Below, piece by piece: positions 44,605 to 53,292 of a stretch of DNA of 64,000 nucleotides (the stretch's first letter is position 1; each line of letters starts with the position of its first letter). The position numbers were made by a program, and so were the translations under genes. Origin of the DNA: Rhodocyclales bacterium (lineage in GTDB: Bacteria > Pseudomonadota > Gammaproteobacteria > Burkholderiales > Rhodocyclaceae); NCBI GenBank assembly GCA_003105015.1, contig PQAF01000003.1, positions 199,660 through 263,659 on the forward strand. Reading direction: 5' to 3'. The notes under the pieces were generated by a model, which saw nothing but the letters and a program-made list of their open reading frames with translations, did not search any database and had not been told where the DNA came from.

Positions 44605-45654
44605 ATGACAAAAGCCAAGAATGTCCGGCACCATGTGGTCATCGGCAGCGGCGTCGCCGGCAGCCAGGCCGCGGAGACCCTGCGCGATCGCGAGCCCGAT
44701 GCCCGCGTCACTATCCTGACGCTGTCCAGCCTGCTCTTCTACAACCGCTACGACCTGCCCAAGGTCTTCCGCGGCCATCGCGACTGGCGCGAATTCCTCG
44801 CCTATCCGGCCGACTACTACCGCGACCGCCGCATTGACGTGCGCCGCTGCAGCCGCGTCGCCGGCGTGGACGGCAGCCGGCGCACCATCACGCTGGAGCA
44901 CAAGGAGGAAATCCGCTTCGACACCCTCCTGGTGGCCTCCGGCGGGCGCGGCTACATCCCCGAGGAACTGGCCGAGTTCCGCCCGCTCATGCATCCCTTC
45001 GCCAGCTACACCGAGGCGGTCACCGCCGCGAACGTCGTGCCCGACAGGGGCCACGTCATCATGCTCGGCGGCGACATGATCGGCCTCGACCTCGCCCGCA
45101 CCCTGGTCGACACCCGCCACCGCGTCACCCTGGTGGCCGGCCCGCAGACCTTCTGGCCGCACGAGGTGGCCGAGGACGAGCGTCCCGGCCTCATCGCCGC
45201 GCTGGAGAACATGGGCGTCGAGGTGGTCGAGGCGGCGGACGCCGGCGGCATCGCCTCGATCGAGCAGGGCGCCAAGGGACTCTCGGCGCGTCGCGTGCTC
45301 TTCAAGGACGGCACCGAACTGTACGGCGACGCGGTGATGCCCTTCTTCGGTCTGTCGCCCTCTGTCGAGTTCATGCTCGGCTCCGGCACCGACATCGAGC
45401 GCGGCCTGCTGGTGAATCCGGCCCTGCGCACCACCGGCGAGGGCATCTATGCCGCCGGCGACGTCTGCCAGATCTGGTCGGACGCCGACAAGCGCTACCG
45501 CTTCTTCTACGGCTGGAAGAACGTGCGGGCGATGGGCGACCTCGCCGCGCGCAACATCACCGGCGGCGACGATCCCTGGGTGCCGGTGCAGGACGAGAAG
45601 CTGCACATCGACGACCAGGGCAAACTGCAATCCCCTTTCTGGGAATACGAGTAA
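44605..45654 (+). CDS. Pyridine nucleotide-disulfide oxidoreductase family FAD protein
   Basis: HHVVIGSGVAGSQAAETLRD; GEGIYAAGDVCQIW. Confidence 0.9.
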   Translation: MTKAKNVRHHVVIGSGVAGSQAAETLRDREPDARVTILTLSSLLFYNRYDLPKVFRGHRDWREFLAYPADYYRDRRIDVRRCSRVAGVDGSRRTITLEHKEEIRFDTLLVASGGRGYIPEELAEFRPLMHPFASYTEAVTAANVVPDRGHVIMLGGDMIGLDLARTLVDTRHRVTLVAGPQTFWPHEVAEDERPGLIAALENMGVEVVEAADAGGIASIEQGAKGLSARRVLFKDGTELYGDAVMPFFGLSPSVEFMLGSGTDIERGLLVNPALRTTGEGIYAAGDVCQIWSDADKRYRFFYGWKNVRAMGDLAARNITGGDDPWVPVQDEKLHIDDQGKLQSPFWEYE

Positions 45655-47444
45655 TGGCTACCGACATCCAGATATCCATCGTCGGCTCGGCCGGCGACGG
45701 CACCATCGCCGCCGGCGAGATCCTCCGCAACGCGCTGGCCGGCATGGGCTACAAGGTCATCAGCTTCGACGTCTATCCGCCCGAGATCCGCGGCTTCGGC
45801 AAGTGCATCGCACGCATGCGCATCACCACCGAGCAGGCCTACTCGCTCAAGCACAAGTCCGACGTGCTGGTGTCGCTCGACGACAGCCACGCCATCCCGC
45901 ACGCCAATGAAGTGCGCGACTGCGGCGCCGTCATCTACGAGCAGGGCTCCATCGTCAGGTTGCCGGAAGGCGGCCACATGAGCGCCCACGTCGGGCCGGG
46001 CCAGCTGCCCTATCCGGTGCCGATCCGCGAACTGTCCGAGAAGAGCACCGGCGCCAACCGCTCGCGCAACATCGTCGTGCTCGGCTTCATCGCCGGCCTC
46101 TTCAACCTGCCGGTCGAGGGCTTCCGCAAGGCCATCGGCAAGAAGTTCAGGAGCAAGGCCGCGGCGGCGGAGGCGAGCGAGGCCGCCTTCAAGGCCGGCC
46201 TCGACTACGCCGCCAAGACCTTCAAGCTCGACGACGTGGTGTTCGGCCCGCCGGTGTCGTCGGTGGTGGCCGGCGCGACGGTGGAAATGATCAACGGCAA
46301 CGCCGCCATCGTGCGCGGTGCGCTCGACGCCGGCATCGACACCTTCTTCGGCTACCCGATCACGCCGGCGACCTCGATCATGGAGCGGCTGGCCGCCGAG
46401 ATGCCCAGGCGCGGCGGCCGCCTGCTGCAGACCGAGGACGAGATATCGGCGATCTCCGCCGTGATCGGCGCCGGCTTCGCCGGCGCGCGCGCGGCGACGT
46501 CGACCTCCGGCCCCGGCCTGTCGCTGATGGCCGAGATGCTCGGCATGGGCGTCATCGGCGAGGTGCCGGCGGTGCTCTTCGTCTCGCAGCGCGGCGGGCC
46601 GTCCACCGGCATGCCGACCAAGACCGAGCAGTCCGACCTGCACATGGCGGTGTACGGCGGCCACGGCGACGCGCCGCGCATCGTCATCGCGCCGACCAAC
46701 GTCGACGGCTGCTACCGCTGCGCCGGCAAGGCCTTCGAGATGGCCGAGGCCTACCAGACGCCGGTGATCGTGCTGATCGACCTCTACCTCTCCAACCGCT
46801 ACGAGACGGTGGTGTTCCCGGCGCGGCCGCCCTTCGAGGCGGACATGAACCGCAAGCCCGGCAAGCAGGCCGCCGGCACGCAGTACAAGCGCTACGCCCT
46901 CACGGCGGACCACGTCAGCCCGCGCACCATCCCCGGCGATAAGGGCGGCATGCACGTCGTCACCGGCCTCGAGCACAACGAGCTGGGCCGGCCCAACGAC
47001 TCGGCCGAACTGCACACGGCGATGAGCCGCAAGCGCCACGAAAAGCTCAAGGCGGCGCTGCGCCATCCCGACTTCACCCATTACAAGCGCTTCGGCGACG
47101 AGGGGGCGGTGGACGTCGGCCTGATCTCCTGGGGCTCGAACTTCGGCGAGTGCCTGGAGGCGATGCTCAAGGCGCGCGCCGAGGGCATCCGCTGCGCGGC
47201 GATGAAGGTGGTGATGATTTCGCCCTTTCCGACGCACGGCGTCTCCGCCTTCCTTGCCGACTGCAAGGAAGTGCTGGTGCCGGAACTCAACTACGAGGGC
47301 CAGTTCGCCAACATATTGCAGGCGCACGTGGCGCGGCCGGTCACCCGGCTTAGTCGCGTGCCGGGCGAGCCGATGAAGGTCGAGGAGATCCTCGAGGAAA
47401 TCCGCCGGCTGGCCGGCATCAAGGCGGCGCAGAAAGCGGCGTAA
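45654..47444 (+). CDS. 2-oxoacid:acceptor oxidoreductase, fused gamma-alpha subunit (KorA-like)
   Basis: Gamma domain SIVGSAGDGTIAAGEILRNALAGMGYKV...; alpha domain GYPITPATSIMERLAAEMPRRGG, TSTSGPGLSLMAEMLGMGV. Confidence 0.92.
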   Translation: MATDIQISIVGSAGDGTIAAGEILRNALAGMGYKVISFDVYPPEIRGFGKCIARMRITTEQAYSLKHKSDVLVSLDDSHAIPHANEVRDCGAVIYEQGSIVRLPEGGHMSAHVGPGQLPYPVPIRELSEKSTGANRSRNIVVLGFIAGLFNLPVEGFRKAIGKKFRSKAAAAEASEAAFKAGLDYAAKTFKLDDVVFGPPVSSVVAGATVEMINGNAAIVRGALDAGIDTFFGYPITPATSIMERLAAEMPRRGGRLLQTEDEISAISAVIGAGFAGARAATSTSGPGLSLMAEMLGMGVIGEVPAVLFVSQRGGPSTGMPTKTEQSDLHMAVYGGHGDAPRIVIAPTNVDGCYRCAGKAFEMAEAYQTPVIVLIDLYLSNRYETVVFPARPPFEADMNRKPGKQAAGTQYKRYALTADHVSPRTIPGDKGGMHVVTGLEHNELGRPNDSAELHTAMSRKRHEKLKAALRHPDFTHYKRFGDEGAVDVGLISWGSNFGECLEAMLKARAEGIRCAAMKVVMISPFPTHGVSAFLADCKEVLVPELNYEGQFANILQAHVARPVTRLSRVPGEPMKVEEILEEIRRLAGIKAAQKAA

Positions 47445-47454
47445 GGAGAAGAAC

Positions 47455-48360
47455 ATGGGCGACATCAAACCGGTCTATCTGGAAGAGAAACTCAAGGAAG
47501 TCGAGGAGAGCGGGCGGCTCGACTACCGCTCGAAGACCCTGCCGACCTGGTGCCCGGGCTGCGGCTACTTCTCCATCGTCGAGGCGGTGGCCGCCTCGCT
47601 GTGCGAACTGGGCATCCCCAACGAGAACGCCGTGGTGGTCTCCGGCATCGGCTGCTCCTCGCGCTTCCCCTTCTTCGTGAACACCTACGGCATGCACACC
47701 CTGCACGGCCGCGCGCTGCCGGTGGCCACCGGCGTCAAGACGGCCAACGACGCGCTGACGGTGGTGGCGGTGGGCGGCGACGGCGACGGCTTCGCCATCG
47801 GCGGCGGCCATGTCCCGCATGCGGCGCGGCGCAACGTCGACATCACCTACCTGCTGTTCGACAACGGCATCTACGGCCTCACCAAGGGGCAGACCTCGCC
47901 GACCTCGGCGATCGGCTTCCGCACGCCGACCAGCCCCTACGAGAACCCCGACCGGCCGCTGAATCCGCTGCTGATGCTGCTCTCCTACGGCGCCAGCTGG
48001 GTGGGGCAGGCCTACGCCGGCCGGCCCGATCACCTGCACAAGATGATCACCCAGGCGATGGCGCACCGCGGCTTCTCCTACCTGCACATCCTCTCGCCCT
48101 GCGTCACCTTCGACAAGACGCACCGCACCTACCAGAACCTCGGCATGCAGGTGCGCGACCTGCCGGCCGACCACGACCCCTCCGACCGGCTGGCGGCGAT
48201 GCGCGAAGCCATGGACGACGCGCTGCCGGCCCTCGGGCTGTACTTCCGCGAGGAGCGCCCGACCCTGGGCGACGCCCTCGACAGCCTGGTGGAGAAGGCC
48301 GGCGGCGAGCTGCCCGGCAAGCCGGCCGCGAAGCCGGCGCGCAAGGCCGCGCGGCGCTAG
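47455..48360 (+). CDS. 2-oxoacid:acceptor oxidoreductase, beta subunit (KorB-like, TPP-binding)
   Basis: LPTWCPGCGYFSIVEAVAASL; GDGDGFAIGGGHVPHAARRNVDITYLLFDNGIYGLTKGQTSPTS. Confidence 0.93.
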   Translation: MGDIKPVYLEEKLKEVEESGRLDYRSKTLPTWCPGCGYFSIVEAVAASLCELGIPNENAVVVSGIGCSSRFPFFVNTYGMHTLHGRALPVATGVKTANDALTVVAVGGDGDGFAIGGGHVPHAARRNVDITYLLFDNGIYGLTKGQTSPTSAIGFRTPTSPYENPDRPLNPLLMLLSYGASWVGQAYAGRPDHLHKMITQAMAHRGFSYLHILSPCVTFDKTHRTYQNLGMQVRDLPADHDPSDRLAAMREAMDDALPALGLYFREERPTLGDALDSLVEKAGGELPGKPAAKPARKAARR

Positions 48361-48361
48361 C

Positions 48362-48385
48362 AAAAGTCAGTCCCCACGACACGGC
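48362..48385 (-). repeat. GACTGACTTTT motif copy 13 (1 nt after korB-like stop), full consensus
   Basis: + strand AAAAGTCAGTCCCCACGACACGGC. Confidence 0.95.
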
Positions 48386-48414
48386 GAAAAAGAGCGTTCC
48401 CTCGCCCCGCTTGC

Positions 48415-48513
48415 GGGGGCGAAGGCGGGGTTTCGCGAAGCATGCTTCGCGCCGACTGAGCCGGCCGGCTGTGTAAAGCCGGCCGTGGGCGCGGAGCGGG
48501 GCCGGGGAGAGGG
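48415..48513. repeat. Palindrome-rich repeat, copy A (upstream of relA)
   Basis: GCGAAGGCGGGGTTTCGCGAAGCATGCTTCGCGCCGACTGAGCCGGCCGGCTGTGTAAAGCCGGCCGTGGGCGCGGAGCGGGG; near-identical to 50764-50864. Confidence 0.92.
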
Positions 48514-48561
48514 GCGCTTTTTCGGCGATAATCCGCCCATCGGCCTTATCCCTTTTCCAAC

Positions 48562-50742
48562 GTGGTCTCCGTCACCCATTCCATCGCCCAGGCCGGCGCC
48601 GAGGACGCGCAGTTCGACCTCCTCGCCGAGGGCCTGCCGCCCGAGGCGCGCGCGCAGCTCGTGCAGGCGGCCGATTTCGCCCGCGGGCTGTATGGCGAGC
48701 AGTGTCTCGGCACCGGCGAGCCGGCCTGGCAGCACGCCCTCGGCATGGCGCTGGTGGCGGCCTCGCTGCGGCTCGACCTCGACACGCGCCTGGCGGCGCT
48801 GCTCTTCGCCAGTTCCGATTTCCTCGAGGACGCCGCCGAGAAGCTGACGACGCAATTCGGCGCGCCGGTGGCGGAACTGGTCGGCGGCCTCAGCCGGCTG
48901 AAGGGCCTGCAGCTGGTGACCGGCAGGAACGAGCGCGCGCAGAGCGTCAAGGCGCAGGCCGAGGTGCTGCGCAAGATGCTGCTGGCGATGTCGGAGGACA
49001 TCCGCGTCGTGCTGCTGCGCCTGGCCAGCCGCACGCAGACCCTGCGCCACCTCGCCGAGCACCCCGATGCCGAACGCGCCGACGTGGCGCGCGAGAGCCT
49101 CGACATCTACGCGCCGCTCGCCAACCGCATCGGCGTCTGGCATTTGAAGTGGGAGCTGGAGGACCTCGCCTTCCGCTTCCTCGAGCCGGACACCTACAAG
49201 CGCATCGCGAAGATGCTCGACGAGCGCCGCGTCGAGCGCGAGCAGTTCATCGAGGAGGCCATCGCCCGCCTGCAGTCCGAGCTGGCCGCGGCCGGCATTC
49301 GGGCCGAGGTGGTCGGCCGGCCCAAGCACATCTACAGCATCTACAGCAAGATGAAGTCGAAGAACATCGACTTCGCCGAGGTCTACGACGTGCGCGCGCT
49401 GCGCGTGCTGGTCGACGAGGTGCGCGACTGCTACACGGTGCTCGGCATCGTGCACCACATCTGGCAGCCGATCCCCAAGGAGTTCGACGACTACATCGCG
49501 CACCCGAAGGGCAACGACTACCGCTCGCTGCACACCGCGGTGATCGGCCCCGGCGGGCGTGCGCTGGAGGTGCAGATCCGCACCCACGAGATGCACCAGC
49601 ACGCCGAGCTGGGCGTCGCCGCGCACTGGCGCTACAAGGAGAAGACCGGCTCCGACGCGCGCTACGACGACAAGATCGCCTGGCTGCGCCAGCTGCTGTC
49701 GTGGCGCGACGAGATCAGCGACTCCTCCGAGTGGGTGCGCCAGTTCAAGCGCGCCGCCCTCGACGACACCCTCTACGTGCTGACGCCGCAGGGCCGCGTC
49801 ATCGACCTGGCGCGCGGCGCGACGCCGGTGGACTTCGCCTACCGCCTGCACACCGACCTCGGCCACCGCTGCCGTGGCGCCAAGGTGAACGGCGCGCTGG
49901 TGCCGCTCAACACGCCGCTGGAGAACGGCCAGACCGTCGAGATCGTCACCGTCAAGCAGGGCGGGCCCTCGCGCGACTGGCTGCAGCCGGAGCAGGGCTA
50001 CCTCGCCACCTCGCGCGCCAAATCCAAGGTGCGGCAGTGGTTCGCCGCGCAGGAAGAGGCCGAGATGCTGGCGCAGGGCCGTCAGATCGTTACGCGCGAG
50101 CTGCAGCGGGAAGGACAGACCGGCGCCAAGCTCGACGATCTGGCGCACAAGCTCGGCTTCGCCAACGCCGATGCGCTCTACCTGGCGGCGGCGAGGAACG
50201 AGGTCGGCCAGCGCCAGCTGCAGACGGCCCTGCGCGGCGCGCCGGAAGAGGCGCCGGCCGAGCCCGTCATCCAGACCCGGCGCAGCAAGGCGGGGAGTTC
50301 AAGCAGCCGCGTGCTGATCGTCGGCGTCGACAAGCTGCTCACCCAGCTCGGCCGCTGCTGCAAGCCGGCGCCGCCCGATGCCATCGCCGGCTTCGTCACG
50401 CGCGGCAAGGGCGTCTCCATCCACCGCCTGGAGTGCACCAACTTCCGCAACATCAGCGCGCGCAATCCCGAGCGCGTCATCAGCGCCGAGTGGGGCGGCG
50501 GCGCGGATGCGCTCTATCCGACGGACATCGTCGTCGAGGCGCAGGACCGCCAGGGCCTGCTGCGTGACATCTCCGAAGTGCTCTCGCGCGAGAAGATCAA
50601 CGTCACGGCGGTGAAGACCCAGTCGAAGCAGGGCGCCGCCCGCATGGGCTTCACCATCGAGGTGAGCGGCGTGGCGCAGCTGCAGCGTGCGCTGAAGCTG
50701 ATCGGCGACATCGGCGGCGTGCAACGCGCCAGCCGGAGTTGA
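48562..50742 (+). CDS. relA: RelA-type GTP pyrophosphokinase ((p)ppGpp synthetase), GTG start
   Basis: VYDVRALRVLVDEVRDCYTVLGIVHHIWQPIPKEFDDYIAHPKGNDYRSLHTAV; TGS and ACT domains; HD region degenerate (ALLFASSDFLEDA). Confidence 0.94.
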   Translation: MVSVTHSIAQAGAEDAQFDLLAEGLPPEARAQLVQAADFARGLYGEQCLGTGEPAWQHALGMALVAASLRLDLDTRLAALLFASSDFLEDAAEKLTTQFGAPVAELVGGLSRLKGLQLVTGRNERAQSVKAQAEVLRKMLLAMSEDIRVVLLRLASRTQTLRHLAEHPDAERADVARESLDIYAPLANRIGVWHLKWELEDLAFRFLEPDTYKRIAKMLDERRVEREQFIEEAIARLQSELAAAGIRAEVVGRPKHIYSIYSKMKSKNIDFAEVYDVRALRVLVDEVRDCYTVLGIVHHIWQPIPKEFDDYIAHPKGNDYRSLHTAVIGPGGRALEVQIRTHEMHQHAELGVAAHWRYKEKTGSDARYDDKIAWLRQLLSWRDEISDSSEWVRQFKRAALDDTLYVLTPQGRVIDLARGATPVDFAYRLHTDLGHRCRGAKVNGALVPLNTPLENGQTVEIVTVKQGGPSRDWLQPEQGYLATSRAKSKVRQWFAAQEEAEMLAQGRQIVTRELQREGQTGAKLDDLAHKLGFANADALYLAAARNEVGQRQLQTALRGAPEEAPAEPVIQTRRSKAGSSSSRVLIVGVDKLLTQLGRCCKPAPPDAIAGFVTRGKGVSIHRLECTNFRNISARNPERVISAEWGGGADALYPTDIVVEAQDRQGLLRDISEVLSREKINVTAVKTQSKQGAARMGFTIEVSGVAQLQRALKLIGDIGGVQRASRS

Positions 50743-50763
50743 CCTTCACCACTCTCCCGTGAG

Positions 50764-50864
50764 TGGGGCGAAGGCGGGGTTTCGCGAAGCATGCTTCGCG
50801 CCGCCTGAGCCGGCCGGCTGTGCAAAGCCGGCCGTGGGGCGCGGAGCGGGGACAGGGGGAGAGG
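50764..50864. repeat. Palindrome-rich repeat, copy B (downstream of relA), same orientation as copy A
   Basis: GCGAAGGCGGGGTTTCGCGAAGCATGCTTCGCGCCGCCTGAGCCGGCCGGCTGTGCAAAGCCGGCCGTGGGGCGCGGAGCGGGG. Confidence 0.92.
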
Positions 50865-50877
50865 GCAGGCCTGCGGG

Positions 50878-50901
50878 AAAAGTCAGTCTCGGTGGTACGG
50901 C
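50878..50901 (-). repeat. GACTGACTTTT motif copy 14 (intergenic)
   Basis: + strand AAAAGTCAGTCTCGGTGGTACGGC. Confidence 0.85.
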
Positions 50902-50923
50902 GACTTCTATCCATGCCGCCTTT

Positions 50924-51634
50924 TCACATGAGACTTTTCAGTCGCTCCTTTACTTCTTCGTCAAGGATGGTGATCTCCGGGCTGGTGATGACGCCAACAG
51001 TAAGTGCATCCAGTCCTTCGATCAGCGCACACTTGAATTTTCCATCCGGCTGTTTAAGACACTCCTGCATGCCACGAGATTGGCCGGGGAAGCGTGTTGG
51101 GTGTTGGGCAAAGATAAAGTCTTCAGGATTCTTTGTGTAGACCGTTCTCTCCATTAGTTCTTTCGGATACTTTCCGTTGGTCATTGTCTCGATGAAATAA
51201 GAGATTTGCGGTCCCAGCTGTGTCATGGCCTCTTTCGTCTTCCGACTATGCGCACCATGCAGACCGACGAAAGTGGTGCGGATTGGTTGGGCGTCGCTAT
51301 AAGTGCGCTTTACTCCTCCTAAAAAAATCAACCCACACGCGGATTGGCAGAGCCCGGAAATTGTTGTGTCTACGCCGCTCTCCCTGATTCGCTCGCCGAT
51401 GCGCAGGGCATTCCAGAGATCTCCCCTTTTGTTGTTGTGCAGAACGATCAGTTTGACGCGGGACGGATCGAGGCTGTCCTTAACCCTGGCGAGATCGTTA
51501 TCGACGACCCCGCCGGATAGGATCAACGTACTGCCGATAAGGGTGAAATCCATCGCAAAGCATGGCAGTGCAACCATGGCGGCGGCGAGCGTCATGAACC
51601 GAAAAGCCCGGCGGAACGCATTCTGTACATTCAT
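50924..51634 (-). CDS. Exported protein with ClpP/crotonase-like features
   Basis: Hydrophobic N-terminus FMTLAAAMVALPCFA; VDTTISGLCQSACGLIFLGGVKRTY and GLHGAHS resemble periplasmic ClpP-fold proteins; AT-richer than neighbours. Confidence 0.7.
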   Translation of the reverse strand: MNVQNAFRRAFRFMTLAAAMVALPCFAMDFTLIGSTLILSGGVVDNDLARVKDSLDPSRVKLIVLHNNKRGDLWNALRIGERIRESGVDTTISGLCQSACGLIFLGGVKRTYSDAQPIRTTFVGLHGAHSRKTKEAMTQLGPQISYFIETMTNGKYPKELMERTVYTKNPEDFIFAQHPTRFPGQSRGMQECLKQPDGKFKCALIEGLDALTVGVITSPEITILDEEVKERLKSLM

Positions 51635-51635
51635 A

Positions 51636-51659
51636 GCCGTTTCGCAGCGACTGACTTTT
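51636..51659 (+). repeat. GACTGACTTTT motif copy 15 (intergenic)
   Basis: GCCGTTTCGCAGCGACTGACTTTT. Confidence 0.92.
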
Positions 51660-51680
51660 CCATGTTTCTAGTCGCAGCCA

Positions 51681-52088
51681 CTACGCTGCTAGCAGCAGAA
51701 ACGCCCAATACACCCCGATGCCCATTTGCACCGCGAAGGCGCTGAAGCGGAAGGTGACGGCGGCGGGGGAGAGCGAGGCGAGGTGGATCGTCGATTGCAC
51801 GATGCGCGCGCCGAGGAGGACGAAGGCGAGCGGGTCGGTCAGCGAAGACTTGTCCGAGACGACGGCGACCAGCATGAGTCCGCCGAAGATGGGCAGGCCT
51901 TCGAGGCAGTTGGCATGGGCGCGGGCCAGCCGCTGCATGAAGGGGGAGAGGTTGGCGTTGTCCGGCCGGAAGCCGTTGGCCGGGACTTCCTTCGTGATCA
52001 CCATCCTGGAGCGGATGGCTTCCATCGCGACGAGGAGGAGCAGGGTCCAGGCGATGAAGCCGGTGAGGGCGGCGAGCGTGGGGGTCAT
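51681..52088 (-). CDS. MAPEG family membrane protein
   Basis: FMQRLARAHANCLEGLPIFGGLMLVAVVS; four TMs. Confidence 0.85.
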   Translation of the reverse strand: MTPTLAALTGFIAWTLLLLVAMEAIRSRMVITKEVPANGFRPDNANLSPFMQRLARAHANCLEGLPIFGGLMLVAVVSDKSSLTDPLAFVLLGARIVQSTIHLASLSPAAVTFRFSAFAVQMGIGVYWAFLLLAA

Positions 52089-52163
52089 GGGGTCTCCTCT
52101 CTTTTCCGGCGCTGGGGCGATTCGTTGTTCATGCGACGCCGCTGACTGCTTATCTCCTATGGA

Positions 52164-52187
52164 AAAAGTCAGCCCCTGCGATACGGC
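52164..52187 (-). repeat. GACTGACTTTT motif copy 16 (next to brnA stop)
   Basis: + strand AAAAGTCAGCCCCTGCGATACGGC. Confidence 0.92.
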
Positions 52188-52190
52188 GGC

Positions 52191-52466
52191 TCAGGCAGGC
52201 GTATGCTTCTTGAGCCACTCGCGCAAGGCGGCGTCGACGCGAGTTTGCCAACCCTCGCCGCTTTCGCGGAAGCGCTCCACGACTTCGCGCGACAGCCGAA
52301 TGGTGATGCGCTCCTTCGTCGGCGCCTTTTGCGGGCCGCGCACGCCCAGCTTCTTTCTCAGCGAGGCCGGCAGCACTTCGGCGGCCGGCTTGAATTTCGC
52401 CATGTCCTTGGCGGTCAGTTCGCGGACCTCGCCGTCCGCCTTAATCAAGGGTTTGCGGTTTGCCAT
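52191..52466 (-). CDS. brnA: BrnA-family antitoxin
   Basis: LGVRGPQKAPTKERITIRLSREVVERFRESGEGWQTRVDAALREWLKKH. Confidence 0.9.
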   Translation of the reverse strand: MANRKPLIKADGEVRELTAKDMAKFKPAAEVLPASLRKKLGVRGPQKAPTKERITIRLSREVVERFRESGEGWQTRVDAALREWLKKHTPA

Positions 52467-52719
52467 ATCGAATTGCCTCTCTTGCATTGGCCTTGCGAAA
52501 ACTGATGACCCGAATGCCCGTTTCAGTCTCGGTGAAACACAGCACATGCAGCCTGTACTCCAGATAGCACAGCGCGATGTAGCGCGTTTCGCCATAGGCT
52601 TTGCGGGTGTCTGGGAACACCAGCGCCGTATTGAAATCGACTTCCGCAACCCGCTCGAACGAAAGCTGCCGCTCCCTGATGTTTTTTTCGTTTTTTATCG
52701 GGTCGAAGTCGATTTGCAT
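52441..52719 (-). CDS. brnT: BrnT-family toxin
   Basis: MQIDFDPIKNEKNIRERQLSFERVAEVDFNTALVFPDTRKAYGETRYIALCYLEYRLHVLCFTETETGIRVISFRKANAREAIRY. Confidence 0.92.
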   Translation of the reverse strand: MQIDFDPIKNEKNIRERQLSFERVAEVDFNTALVFPDTRKAYGETRYIALCYLEYRLHVLCFTETETGIRVISFRKANAREAIRYGKPQTLD

Positions 52720-52785
52720 GGGTTAAATCGTATGCACAAAAAGTGGATGTGTCAAGTTTTTTGTATGTACAGCGCGAAGGCAATT

Positions 52786-52810
52786 GCCGTGCCGCGGAGA
52801 CTGACCTTTT
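52786..52810 (+). repeat. GACTGACTTTT motif copy 17 (upstream of brnT), variant
   Basis: GCCGTGCCGCGGAGACTGACCTTTT. Confidence 0.78.
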
Positions 52811-52905
52811 CCCGGCGGAAGGGTGGAGCGCGGCCGCTCCGTTCATCGTCGTGTCATCTTGTTTTCCTAAGCTGGGTGTCCGGACATACGGACGAGGTGA
52901 ATGAG

Positions 52906-53280
52906 ATGACGACGATGCTTGCCGAGCGGCCCGCCAGGGCTGCCCCGAAATCCCTGATACACGACCGGGTGGAGCGGTTCTCCCGGCTGTTCGACGCGCA
53001 TCCCGATGCGGTGGTGGTGCGCCGAGAGGCGCTGGGCGGCAATGTCCTGTGCGCGCTGGAATTCTGCGAGCGGCGCGGCTATCGCCCGCTTGCCTTCTGG
53101 CGCGACGACATGGCCGTGGAGGTGGCGATGACGCCGGCCCAGTACGACGAGTACCTTTCGGCGATGGCCGAGCTGGCTTCGAAGCGGGACGACTGGGGAT
53201 ATCTGCAGACGATCTACTGGAAGGACATGGAGCGGCCCGAGGGCTGGTGCTGGATGCACGTCCCGGCGTATTCCGCCTAG
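52906..53280 (+). CDS. Hypothetical protein (MTTMLAERPARAAPKSLIHDRVERFSRLFDAH...)
   Basis: 125 aa, coding-like composition; no family recognised. Confidence 0.6.
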   Translation: MTTMLAERPARAAPKSLIHDRVERFSRLFDAHPDAVVVRREALGGNVLCALEFCERRGYRPLAFWRDDMAVEVAMTPAQYDEYLSAMAELASKRDDWGYLQTIYWKDMERPEGWCWMHVPAYSA

Positions 53281-53292
53281 CTTTCGGGCGCG

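Noticed and set aside
48562-50742. relA as a bifunctional SpoT-type enzyme
   Set aside because: The HD hydrolase region is degenerate (LLFASSDFLED in place of the HD motif), favouring a synthetase-only RelA.
51718-53280. 520 aa ORF across the MAPEG and brnTA region
   Set aside because: Antisense to MAPEG and BrnTA genes for most of its length; only 52906-53280 looks coding.
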